In this document: piece by piece, positions 9,145 through 16,150 of the stretch | How positions within the stretch are numbered: position 1 is the stretch's first letter | Layout of the letters: each line of letters starts with the position of its first letter | Source of the DNA: Bacteroidales bacterium | GTDB taxonomy: Bacteria; Bacteroidota; Bacteroidia; Bacteroidales; UBA932 | Reading direction: 5' to 3' | Length of the DNA: 32,349 nucleotides | NCBI GenBank assembly: GCA_017548445.1 | Contig: JAFYZZ010000052.1 | Span: 1-32,349, forward strand | Notes under the pieces: model-generated | Seen by the model: only the letters and a program-made list of their open reading frames with translations | Told to the model about the DNA's origin: nothing | The model's database searches: none | Program-made: the position numbers and the translations under genes

Positions 9145-9977
9145 AAAAGATAGCCGCCCTCACGATGGTCCGTAACGACGACTTCTACCTGCGCAAGTGG
9201 GTGGAGTATTACGGTGCGCAGTTGGGAAAGGAGAACCTGTACATCTTCTTCGACGGCACCGACCAGGCCATCGCTCCTTTCTGCGAGGGGACGCACGCCC
9301 GACTGCACGAGAAGATCGGCACGCAGGTGGTGTCCGCGGAGAAAGGCCGGCTGAAGTTCCTCTCGGAACAGGCTGCGGCCCTGCTGGGGCAGGGGTACGA
9401 CCTGGTGATCGGCGTGGACGCCGACGAATTCATCGTCGTGGACCCGAAACTGGGCCTGAGCCTGCCGGAATTCCTGAGCCGCCGGAAGATCGGCGTGTCC
9501 CTGTCCGCCTTGGGGCTGGATTTTGGGCAGAAACTGGGGGAGGAGCCTGACGTCACGGACACGGTTCCGTTCCTGCAGCAGCGGCATTATGCCCAGATCG
9601 GCACCCGTTACACCAAGCCGTCCATCGTGGCGAAACCCTGTGTCTGGGGCTCCGGCTTCCACCGGATCAAGGGGCATAACTTCCACATCGCCAAGGATTT
9701 GTATCTGCTTCACTTCGGCTATTTTGATATGAAGCGTCTGCAGGACCGTTTCCAGGATGCCGACCGTCTCAGCCAGGGCTGGGGCGCCCATATGCAGAAA
9801 CGCGCGCGCACCATCCGCTATGCCACCGACCTGCCGGCGCGCGACTTTGACCGCTGGACGCGTTTCGCACGCATCTGCCAGACAGTCTGCCGTCCGCCCT
9901 ACGCGCTGAACAAGCCCGCGATGCTCGAACTGAAGATCGTGGTACGCATTCCTGAGCGTTTCCAGGAAATAGTCTAA
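9141..9977 (+). CDS. Glycosyltransferase family 2-like protein
   Basis: This 278-residue protein begins with IAALTMVRNDDFYLRKWVEY, typical of the GT2-like subfamily Glyco_tranf_2_4, whose members start with a variation of 'vRnE...l..Wl.yh'. The metal and sugar-nucleotide binding motif VIGVDADEFIVVD (D-x-D) follows at about residue 90. There is no membrane helix, so it is probably a cytoplasmic enzyme adding sugars to a lipid-linked or protein acceptor. Its ATG overlaps the uvrA stop (ATGA at 9141-9144), indicating translational coupling, and it ends the + strand unit started at the SLBB gene. Its stop overlaps by 4 bp the end of the convergent glycosyltransferase. Donor and acceptor are unknown. 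Confidence 0.82.
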   Translation: MKKIAALTMVRNDDFYLRKWVEYYGAQLGKENLYIFFDGTDQAIAPFCEGTHARLHEKIGTQVVSAEKGRLKFLSEQAAALLGQGYDLVIGVDADEFIVVDPKLGLSLPEFLSRRKIGVSLSALGLDFGQKLGEEPDVTDTVPFLQQRHYAQIGTRYTKPSIVAKPCVWGSGFHRIKGHNFHIAKDLYLLHFGYFDMKRLQDRFQDADRLSQGWGAHMQKRARTIRYATDLPARDFDRWTRFARICQTVCRPPYALNKPAMLELKIVVRIPERFQEIV

Positions 9978-10882
9978 CCTTCCCGCTTCAGATACCCGTA
10001 CAGGCGGTCGATGATCTGTGCATCGACCCGTTCGTCGAATTTGCGGGCCCAGAAATAGGGGACACTCATCAGCAGGTCCCAGTCTTCCTCCCGGAATACC
10101 CAGGGGTGGCGGACGCTTTCTCCTCGGGTCCAGTCGATGAAACGCAGGTTGCCGAGGTGTTCCGTGTTCACGGACAGTTCGCGTTCCTGGTGCAGTGTGG
10201 CGTCGTATAGCCGGTCGCGGAAAGGAGAGCGCCAGAGCAGGGTGGGCAGGAACACTTCGTCGCAGGTGCCGGTGCGGCGGAAAACCTTTTCCAGCCACGC
10301 TTCCTCACCGAGCACATAGCGGGCGAACCCGTCTGTGATGCTGAACCACTGCGACGCCATCCGGAAATCGATACCCTTGTTGATGCGGATGCGCAGCGCC
10401 ATCAGGATGCCCTTGACGACGTTGTTCGCAAAGTTGGTCAGGAAGAAATCTTTCCCTTCGGGGAACAGCGTAAAATAGCGGAAGCGGGATTCCCGTTTAT
10501 GTTCAACCGGCCACATCTTGAGAAACTCATAGCCGGGATGTGCGTTGAAGAAAGCGTGGATTTCGTCCTGGCCCTTGAGGGGCAGGTCCATCCCGCTGAG
10601 CAGGTGATAATAGGCATACTGGCCCGGAACGGCGCTTTTCAGCAGCGCGAGCGTGGCGCGCATCATATTGACACCCCCCCAGTTGACGGGCAGGCGCGGG
10701 GTGATGAACTGTACCTGGGAGAAACGGCAGACATCCCGGAACGTTTCCGGCCCGAATGCGGCTTTCCCGTCGATGTGGACGAAGATGTCGTTGCGGGGAT
10801 CGTCGAGCAGCGAGAGCAGTTTGCACACCTGTCCGGGACAGGCGTGGACCAGCAGGAGGTATGCGTGCTTTTGTCCGTCCAT
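9974..10882 (-). CDS. Core-2/I-branching beta-1,6-N-acetylglucosaminyltransferase family protein (GT14-like)
   Basis: Starting at ATG 10882 the protein has 302 residues; an upstream extension of the frame runs through the neighbouring gene and is rejected. The N-terminus (AYLLLVHACPGQVCKLLSLL followed by DIFVHIDGKA) and the later blocks YYHLLSGMDLPLKGQDEIHA, GSQWFSITDGFA-like (here ASQWFSITDGFARYVL) and TCDEVFLPTLL are characteristic of bacterial GT14/branching enzymes. These are soluble, metal-independent transferases that usually add branching GlcNAc residues; in Bacteroidota they occur in capsule or O-antigen loci. The substrate here is unknown. A TATCTTTG promoter box lies only five bases upstream of the start. 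The stop overlaps the convergent glycosyltransferase gene by 4 bp. Confidence 0.88.
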   Translation of the reverse strand: MDGQKHAYLLLVHACPGQVCKLLSLLDDPRNDIFVHIDGKAAFGPETFRDVCRFSQVQFITPRLPVNWGGVNMMRATLALLKSAVPGQYAYYHLLSGMDLPLKGQDEIHAFFNAHPGYEFLKMWPVEHKRESRFRYFTLFPEGKDFFLTNFANNVVKGILMALRIRINKGIDFRMASQWFSITDGFARYVLGEEAWLEKVFRRTGTCDEVFLPTLLWRSPFRDRLYDATLHQERELSVNTEHLGNLRFIDWTRGESVRHPWVFREEDWDLLMSVPYFWARKFDERVDAQIIDRLYGYLKREG

Positions 10883-10887
10883 CTTTA

Positions 10888-10895
10888 CAAAGATA
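10888..10895 (-). promoter_or_regulatory. Promoter -7 box directly before the GT14-like gene
   Basis: The - strand reads TATCTTTG, a full match to TAnnTTTG, ending five bases before the ATG. No clear TTG stands 19-20 bp upstream, so the promoter is weakly supported. If used, transcription would begin at or within a base or two of the start codon, giving a leaderless mRNA. Confidence 0.4.
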
Positions 10896-10919
10896 AGAAG
10901 AAATATCAGGATAAACCAG

Positions 10920-11810
10920 CTATCTACGGGCGAGGCGGCGCTCTTGTTTGCGGAGTTTGTGCCTATAGGCGGACAGGAATTCCCTTTCCCAGATCTTTTG
11001 TTGCCGGGGATCTGCGTGGGCCTTGTAATACGCTTCGGACGCCTGGATAACCTGGCGAAGGCTTTCTGCCTGCTTCTCCCGGCCGGAGGAGAGGATGAGG
11101 CTCCCGGGAGTGGGGTAGTAGTAATAAAGCGGCAGGTTGAGGATGCTTGCGGTCCGTACCTGGAGCAGGACCTCGCCCCACCAGGGCATATCCTCGAAGA
11201 TGACACCTTCCGGAAAACGCCGGTCGCGGACGATCCGGCTGCGGTAGAGGCAGCGCCAGGGCTGGCAATGCTTGACGGTCCATTTCCCTTTCTGTCTCAA
11301 CATCCCCAGTACGGCGTGTTCGGACACCCAGCCGAAGATGTCGTCCGTGCGTTTGTGCCGTATCTTGTCTATCCGGTAATGCTTGAAGGAGACGGATCCG
11401 GGTTCCGGACGGTGCAATGCCTGCAGACGCATCAGTTTCCGCCTGTAAGTCCGGTCGTAGGTAAAAGCTGCCAGGTCGCTGCCGTCCTGTTCGGCAAAGT
11501 GCAGGCAGATTTCCATCAGCTGCGGATGGAGGAAGTCGTCGCTGTCTGCCAGGAGGCAGTATTCGCCCCGGATTTCGGTCAGCGCCCGGTTGCGTGCGGC
11601 GGATGCGCCGCTGTTGGCCTGATGGATGACACGGATCCGGGCGTCCCCTGCGGCGAATCCGTCCAGGATCTGCGGCGTCTGGTCCGTGCTGCCGTCATCG
11701 ACGCAGACGGCCTCCCAGTCCGGGAAGGTCTGCGCCTGCAGGCTGCGCAGGCAGCGGGCTACATAGGCCTCGACGTTGTAAGCGGGCAGGATGACGGATA
11801 TCTTGGACAT
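10920..11810 (-). CDS. Glycosyltransferase family 2 protein
   Basis: This is a typical GT-A enzyme of 296 residues. The N-terminal block is ISVILPAYNVEAYVARCLRS, followed by VDDGSTDQT (nucleotide binding), NSGASAARNRAL and the D-x-D element LLADSDDFLHP. The C-terminal half contains EDMPWWGEVLLQV, typical of capsule and LPS transferases. There are no membrane helices, so it acts at the cytoplasmic face on lipid-linked glycans. It is followed after 37 bp by the GT14-like gene on the same strand, and preceded by a fimbrillin-like lipoprotein gene. Sugar specificity is not predictable. The three transferases in 9.1-11.8 kb suggest a small surface-glycan locus next to the SLBB/Wzz export genes. 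Confidence 0.93.
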   Translation of the reverse strand: MSKISVILPAYNVEAYVARCLRSLQAQTFPDWEAVCVDDGSTDQTPQILDGFAAGDARIRVIHQANSGASAARNRALTEIRGEYCLLADSDDFLHPQLMEICLHFAEQDGSDLAAFTYDRTYRRKLMRLQALHRPEPGSVSFKHYRIDKIRHKRTDDIFGWVSEHAVLGMLRQKGKWTVKHCQPWRCLYRSRIVRDRRFPEGVIFEDMPWWGEVLLQVRTASILNLPLYYYYPTPGSLILSSGREKQAESLRQVIQASEAYYKAHADPRQQKIWEREFLSAYRHKLRKQERRLARR

Positions 11811-11821
11811 AAATGATCATA

Positions 11822-11829
11822 CAAAGATA
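11822..11829 (-). promoter_or_regulatory. Promoter -7 box before the GT2 gene
   Basis: The - strand carries TATCTTTG in the 26-bp gap between the fimbrillin-like gene and the GT2 gene, 11 bases before the ATG at 11810. The -33 region falls inside the upstream coding sequence and has no clear TTG, so support rests on the -7 box and its position alone. Confidence 0.4.
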
Positions 11830-11836
11830 CGCATTT

Positions 11837-12775
11837 TCAGTAGATCCTGTAGTGGTGTTCGTCAGGCCCGTCCACGATGAGCTCCACCTCCTTGGCGCAG
11901 GCGCGCCCCAGGGACGGCAGCGGCACTTCGAAGGAGCAGGTTTCACCGGCGATGCTGCACTCGAACTCCAGGGCTGGCCGGGGGGTGCCGAGGATGTTCT
12001 CCGGCGTGTCGTTGGGATAGCACCAGAGGTCGATGTCCGGCTTCTGCGGAAAGAAACCGACGTCGCAGGGGAGCGGCTGCCAGGGGCCGGCGTCGAGCAC
12101 TTCGGCCGGCCGGAATTCTTTCTGGCGGAGAATCTGGGCGGCGTCCGGCAGGTCCACCAGCCGCACCCGCGGGTCTTCCAGCAGTTCGTAATCGTCCATC
12201 GTGTTGCTCACCGATACCAGCCGGATCCGGCAGAGCAGGGGCTGCAGCGGCACCGTACCGGCCCCGCCGGCGGTCACGCATTCCCCGCCCAGGACCGGAC
12301 AGGCGGGATCGTCCTCGATAAAAGAGAAGGCCAGCTGGGTCATCGCGTCGTAGCGCCCGAGCGCGTTCAGCTTGAATCGGTGCGGGCTGTTCGCGATGCC
12401 CACAAGGATCTTCTCGCCCGGGAGGGCCTTCACTTCCAGGCTGTCAGGCAGGGAGCTGAACTGCAGGTGCCTTTCCAGCTCCTGGGTGCCCCCGCTGCCA
12501 TAGACGAAGAGGTCCAGGCGCCGGACGGGGCAGTCCGGATGCAGCCATCGTACGGTGAACACGGCGGAATCCGGAACGGCTGCAGGTTCTTCTTCCGGCG
12601 GCCCTTCTTCGGGCGGGGCCTCTTTCCTGCAGGAGACCGGAAGAACCGGCGGCAGCAAGATCAAACAGCAAAAAACAAGAATTGACCCCGCACGGCGCAG
12701 AACGCCGCCGCGCTGAAAAAGGCCGGGCAATAATAAAACGACCCGCCGGTTCTTCGGTTTCCGTAAATCTTCCAT
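11837..12775 (-). CDS. Fimbrillin-like lipoprotein (possible Mfa2/FimB-type anchor or tip protein)
   Basis: From ATG 12775 the product has 312 residues; an in-frame TTG at 12784 lies inside the promoter box and is rejected. After an unusually long basic n-region (about 28 residues) comes a hydrophobic stretch and a lipobox LPVSC. A proline/glutamate-rich linker (APPEEGPPEEEPAAV) leads to a beta-rich body with the pattern VRRLDLFVYGSGG and a later LPGEKILVGIANSP. This resembles the N-terminal domain of Bacteroidota fimbrial proteins of the FimB/Mfa2 and related fimbrillin families (L-x-x-F-V-y-x-x-G, then l-x-g-x-y-x-v-x-x-x-a-N). It would sit on the outer membrane. It stands alone, without other fimbrial genes nearby, so the fimbrial role is inferred only. 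Confidence 0.65.
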   Translation of the reverse strand: MEDLRKPKNRRVVLLLPGLFQRGGVLRRAGSILVFCCLILLPPVLPVSCRKEAPPEEGPPEEEPAAVPDSAVFTVRWLHPDCPVRRLDLFVYGSGGTQELERHLQFSSLPDSLEVKALPGEKILVGIANSPHRFKLNALGRYDAMTQLAFSFIEDDPACPVLGGECVTAGGAGTVPLQPLLCRIRLVSVSNTMDDYELLEDPRVRLVDLPDAAQILRQKEFRPAEVLDAGPWQPLPCDVGFFPQKPDIDLWCYPNDTPENILGTPRPALEFECSIAGETCSFEVPLPSLGRACAKEVELIVDGPDEHHYRIY

Positions 12776-12781
12776 ACGGAA

Positions 12782-12812
12782 CAAAAGTACGCGGCGGGAG
12801 CGTTTCTGTCAA
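12782..12812 (-). promoter_or_regulatory. Promoter of the fimbrillin-like lipoprotein gene
   Basis: On the - strand: TTG (complement of 12810-12812), a 20-bp spacer, then TACTTTTG (complement of 12782-12789). Both boxes match the Bacteroidota consensus. Only six bases separate the -7 box from ATG 12775, so the transcript should be leaderless or nearly so. This also decides against the TTG at 12784 as start codon. Confidence 0.75.
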
Positions 12813-12869
12813 GGAACCGAAAAAAACCGCAGGGGGTAATTGCCTTTTTTTTCGGCGATAAGATTTGTT

Positions 12870-14144
12870 TTATCCTCCGAAGTTGTCGTAAAGGACATTC
12901 TCGGGCGGGACGCCCAGGGAATCCAGCAGGTTGTTCACGGAGGAGACCATCATCGGAGGGCCGCACATAAAGTACTTGATGTCCTCGGGCGTCTCGTGAT
13001 ATTTCAGGTAGGTCTCGTTCATCACGTTGTGCACGAAGCCCGGGGTGTACTTCACGCCGGCGGCGTCGGCTGCGGGATCGGGACGGTCCAGGGCCAGATA
13101 GAACTTGAAGTTCGGGAACTTCCGTTCGATCTCGGCGAAGTCTTCCAGGTAGAAGGCTTCCACGAGCGCGCGGGCGCCGTAGAAGAAGCTGACCTTGCGG
13201 GTGGTCTTCATCGTCTTGAACAGCTGCATGATGTGGCTGCGGAGCGGAGCCATTCCGGCGCCGCCGCCCACGAAGATGTACTCGACGTTGTCGGGGTCGT
13301 CCTTCGGCAGGAGGAACTCGCCGTAGGGGCCGCTGATCATCACCTTGTCGCCCGGTTTGCGGGAGAATACGTAGGTGGAGGCGATGCCCGGGGGAACGCC
13401 CGGCACGAACTTGAAGACGCCCTTCGGCTGCGTGCGGTCGAACGGAGGCGTGGCGATACGAACGTTGAGCTTGATGATGCCCTTCTCGCCGGGATACGAG
13501 GCCATCGAGTAGGCGCGGATGGTGGGCTCGGTGTTCTTGAACTTGAGTCCGGTGATGCCGTACTTGTCCCAGTCGCCCTTGTAGATGTCGGCCACGCCCA
13601 TATCGGAGAAGTCCGCTTCATAGGCGGGGATGTCGATCTGGATGTACTCGCCGCTCTTGAATTCGAGTTCCTCGCCTTCGGGCAGACGCACCGTGAACTC
13701 CTTGATGAACGTGGCCACGTTCTCGTTGGAGATAACCTCGCACTCGAGTTTCTTCACGGACAGGGCGGACTCGGCCACCTGGATCTTCAGGTTGTCCTTG
13801 ACCTTGACCTGGCAGCCCAGGCGCCAGCCTTCCTTGATCTGCTTGCGGTTGAAGAAGCCGGTCTCGGTGGGGAGGATCTCGCCGCCGCCCTCGAGCACCT
13901 GCACCTTGCACTGGCCGCAGTTGGCCTTGCCGCCGCAGGCGGAGGGGAGGAAGATCTTCTGCCCGGCGAGCGTGTTCATCAGGGAATCGCCCGGAGCCAC
14001 GTCGAGCGTCTTCTTGCCGGCGTTGATGTCGATCTGCACGGTGCCCTTCGGGGTGATCTTCGCCTTCACGAAGAGCAGCAGGACCGTGAGCAGGAGGGTC
14101 ACGATGACGATGACCGCGATGGATGCCAATAAAGTTGCTGTCAT
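12870..14144 (-). CDS. nqrF: Na+-translocating NADH:quinone reductase subunit F
   Basis: NqrF is the NADH-oxidising entry subunit of the sodium-pumping complex. The protein has 424 residues, with one N-terminal membrane helix (about 4-26) and a ferredoxin-like domain whose [2Fe-2S] ligands are C70, C76, C79 and C111 (ACGGKANCGQC, then LGCQVKV). These are the canonical positions. An FAD-binding RAYSMAS motif and an NADH-binding domain follow (GGGAGMAPLRSHI, then MCGPPMM near the end). The C-terminus DNFGG is typical. It is the last gene of the nqrABCDEF operon, 12 bp after nqrE, and has a near-perfect Shine-Dalgarno sequence, which is rare in this phylum. The following 60 bp hold poly-T/poly-A tracts but no convincing terminator stem. 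Confidence 0.98.
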   Translation of the reverse strand: MTATLLASIAVIVIVTLLLTVLLLFVKAKITPKGTVQIDINAGKKTLDVAPGDSLMNTLAGQKIFLPSACGGKANCGQCKVQVLEGGGEILPTETGFFNRKQIKEGWRLGCQVKVKDNLKIQVAESALSVKKLECEVISNENVATFIKEFTVRLPEGEELEFKSGEYIQIDIPAYEADFSDMGVADIYKGDWDKYGITGLKFKNTEPTIRAYSMASYPGEKGIIKLNVRIATPPFDRTQPKGVFKFVPGVPPGIASTYVFSRKPGDKVMISGPYGEFLLPKDDPDNVEYIFVGGGAGMAPLRSHIMQLFKTMKTTRKVSFFYGARALVEAFYLEDFAEIERKFPNFKFYLALDRPDPAADAAGVKYTPGFVHNVMNETYLKYHETPEDIKYFMCGPPMMVSSVNNLLDSLGVPPENVLYDNFGG

Positions 14145-14151
14145 ATCGTGT

Positions 14152-14158
14152 CCTCCTT
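14152..14158 (-). promoter_or_regulatory. Shine-Dalgarno sequence of nqrF
   Basis: The - strand reads AAGGAGG seven bases before the nqrF ATG at 14144, overlapping the nqrE stop codon. Its match to the anti-SD and its spacing are ideal. Most other genes here show no such site, and Bacteroidota generally initiate without SD pairing, so this one stands out. Confidence 0.6.
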
Positions 14159-14771
14159 ACAGTTGAATGCCCATAAAGATCATAAACGCCATACCCATCA
14201 GGCCCACCGTGATGAAGGTGATGCCGACACCCTTCAGCGGGGCGGGCACGTTGCTGTAGGACAGCTTCTCGCGGATGGCGGCCAGGCAGACGATGGCCAG
14301 GTACCAGCCGAGGCCGGAACCGAGCGCATAGACCAGCGGCTCGCCGAGGGTCGCGAATTCCCGCTGCTGCATAAAGAGCGAACCGCCCAGGATGGCGCAG
14401 TTCACCGCGATCAGCGGCAGGAAGATGCCGAGCGACGAGTACAGCGAAGGAAGATACTTCTCCACGATCATCTCGACGAGCTGCACGAAGGCCGCGATGA
14501 CCGCGATGAAGATGATGAAGCTCAGGAAGCTCAGGTCCACGTCCTTGAAGCTGTCGCCCAGCCACGAAAGCGCGCCGGGCTGGAGGACGAACCTGTTGAG
14601 CGCCCAGTTGATGGGGAGCGTGCAGAACAGCACGAAAATCACCGCGAGGCCCAGGCCGTTGGCCGTCTTCACGTTCTTCGATACCGCTAGGTATGAACAC
14701 ATACCCAGGAAGTATGCGAAGATCATATTGTCAACGAAGATTGACTTGACGAATAAGCTGATGTATTCCAT
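14157..14771 (-). CDS. nqrE: Na+-translocating NADH:quinone reductase subunit E
   Basis: This 204-residue integral membrane protein has six hydrophobic helices and is homologous to NqrD and RnfA/RnfE. The inverted-repeat half motifs carry the conserved cysteines: C25 in [12 protein letters not shown] and a second in [14 protein letters not shown]. In the NQR complex these cysteines, with those of NqrD, hold an intramembrane [2Fe-2S] centre that passes electrons from NqrF towards the FMN of NqrC. Helix boundaries and length agree with the family (about 200 residues). It follows nqrD by 12 bp and precedes nqrF by 12 bp. Confidence 0.97.
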   Translation of the reverse strand: MEYISLFVKSIFVDNMIFAYFLGMCSYLAVSKNVKTANGLGLAVIFVLFCTLPINWALNRFVLQPGALSWLGDSFKDVDLSFLSFIIFIAVIAAFVQLVEMIVEKYLPSLYSSLGIFLPLIAVNCAILGGSLFMQQREFATLGEPLVYALGSGLGWYLAIVCLAAIREKLSYSNVPAPLKGVGITFITVGLMGMAFMIFMGIQL

Positions 14772-14783
14772 AGGGCTTCGCGT

Positions 14784-15395
14784 TTATTTCTCCTGAAGGT
14801 CCTTGTCGAAGGCGCGGTGTACCCAGATGATGCATCCGAGCAGGATCAGCGCGAACGGCGGCAGGATCACGAGGTTGTTGGGAACGTAGCCGGCGGGCAG
14901 GACCCGCAGGCCGAACAGGGTGCCGCTTCCGAGCAGTTCGCGGAAGAAGGCGACGATGATCAGGATCAGGCCGTAGCCTACGCCGTTGGCCAGGCCGTCC
15001 AGCAGCGAGGGGATGGGCTTGTTGCCAAGGGCGAACGCCTCGATGCGTCCCATCACGATGCAGTTGGTGATGATCAGGCCGATGTAGACGGAAAGCTGCT
15101 TGTCGATGGCATAGGTGCCTTCGCCGGCCTTGAGGACCTGGTCCACGAGGATGACCATCATAGCCACCACGACGAGCTGTACGATGATGCGCACCCGGTT
15201 GGGAATGCTGTTCCGGAGCAGCGAGCAGATCAGGCTGGACAGGCCCGTGACGACGATCACGGACAGGGCCATCACGAGGGCGCCCTTGAGCTGCACCGTC
15301 ACGGCGAGGGAGGAACAGATACCGAGGATGAGGACGGTGATCGGATTGCCCTTCAGGATCGGATTCAGGATGGTTTCTTTGAGTTTCTTGTCCAT
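14784..15395 (-). CDS. nqrD: Na+-translocating NADH:quinone reductase subunit D
   Basis: The ATG at 15395 gives 203 residues (MDKKLKETILNPILKGNPIT...), the family-typical N-terminus; a longer frame reaching upstream into nqrC is rejected. It is a six-helix membrane protein, paralogous to NqrE, with conserved cysteines C27 (LILGICSSLAVTVQ) and in IITNCIVMGRIEAFA. Together with NqrE it forms the core that holds the intramembrane iron-sulfur centre and lines the ion path. An AGGAGG-like stretch lies in the end of nqrC about 12-18 bases before the start. Gap to nqrC is 4 bp. Confidence 0.97.
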   Translation of the reverse strand: MDKKLKETILNPILKGNPITVLILGICSSLAVTVQLKGALVMALSVIVVTGLSSLICSLLRNSIPNRVRIIVQLVVVAMMVILVDQVLKAGEGTYAIDKQLSVYIGLIITNCIVMGRIEAFALGNKPIPSLLDGLANGVGYGLILIIVAFFRELLGSGTLFGLRVLPAGYVPNNLVILPPFALILLGCIIWVHRAFDKDLQEK

Positions 15396-15399
15396 AAGG

Positions 15400-16146
15400 C
15401 TATTCCTCCTCTGCGTTGGCGTTGTTCTGGAAATGCTTCTCATAGGCCTTGAACCAGACGTTCAGCGCGTCGTTCAGGCCCTTGGAGGTCATCGTCGCGC
15501 CGGTGATGGCGTCCACCGTGTTGGTGGCGCCGGTCGCCTCGGCGTTCTTGGAAAGGTTGAAGAGAGGTTCGGAACCGAAGTCCACCGTCTTGCCGACGAA
15601 CTTTTCGCGGAACCAGGCCTCGTCCTTGATCTTGGCGCCCAGGCCCGGAGTCTCGGACTCGTGGTCGAAGTAGGCGCCGGCGATGGTCCTGCCGTCGCCC
15701 TGGAAAGCGATATAGCCCCAGACCGGGCCCCAGAGGCCGGCTCCGTAGACCGGAATCACGGATACGCCGTTCTTGAAGACATAGACAGGGAGCCTTGCCT
15801 CGCCTTCGGCCTTGATGGCCTTGTCCTGCATCTTGAGGTTGTCCACCAGCTCGATATCGGATTTGCCGGTGGCGAGGTCGCCGTTCCGGACGCCGTCCAG
15901 GCCGATCGTGTAGGCGTGGTCGATGTTGTCGGCATACAGCTGGAGCACGCCGGCGTTTTTGGTGGCGTAGATCTCGTCCGTCGGCTTGATCTGTGCGGCG
16001 GACATCATCTGGCGCAGGGTCTCCGCCTTGGCGTTGGCGCTCTGCGCGGGTTTCAGCTTCATCGCCGTGAAAGAGAGGACCGCCGCCACGGCTACGACCA
16101 CGAGCGTGGTGTAGATGACCGTATAGACATTGCTGTTGGTATTCAT
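15400..16146 (-). CDS. nqrC: Na+-translocating NADH:quinone reductase subunit C
   Basis: This 248-residue protein starts at ATG 16146 (MNTNSNVYTVIYT...); a longer frame into nqrB is rejected. One N-terminal membrane helix (about 8-28) anchors a periplasmic FMN-binding domain. The covalent flavin motif is AITGATMTSK, with FMN linked to T218 through a phosphoester. GAYFDHESETPGLGAKI is the conserved block of the domain. NqrC shuttles electrons between NqrD/E and the flavin of NqrB. The flavin would be attached by an ApbE-type transferase encoded elsewhere. It is 4 bp from both neighbours, so the operon is tightly packed. Confidence 0.97.
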   Translation of the reverse strand: MNTNSNVYTVIYTTLVVVAVAAVLSFTAMKLKPAQSANAKAETLRQMMSAAQIKPTDEIYATKNAGVLQLYADNIDHAYTIGLDGVRNGDLATGKSDIELVDNLKMQDKAIKAEGEARLPVYVFKNGVSVIPVYGAGLWGPVWGYIAFQGDGRTIAGAYFDHESETPGLGAKIKDEAWFREKFVGKTVDFGSEPLFNLSKNAEATGATNTVDAITGATMTSKGLNDALNVWFKAYEKHFQNNANAEEE

Positions 16147-16150
16147 AGGG

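Noticed and set aside
12800..12869. Terminator after nqrF
   Set aside because: A- and T-tracts are present, but I could not find a stem with consistent pairing, so no terminator is annotated.
12840..14132. 430-codon + strand frame antisense to nqrF
   Set aside because: A shadow frame; nqrF carries all cofactor residues on the - strand.
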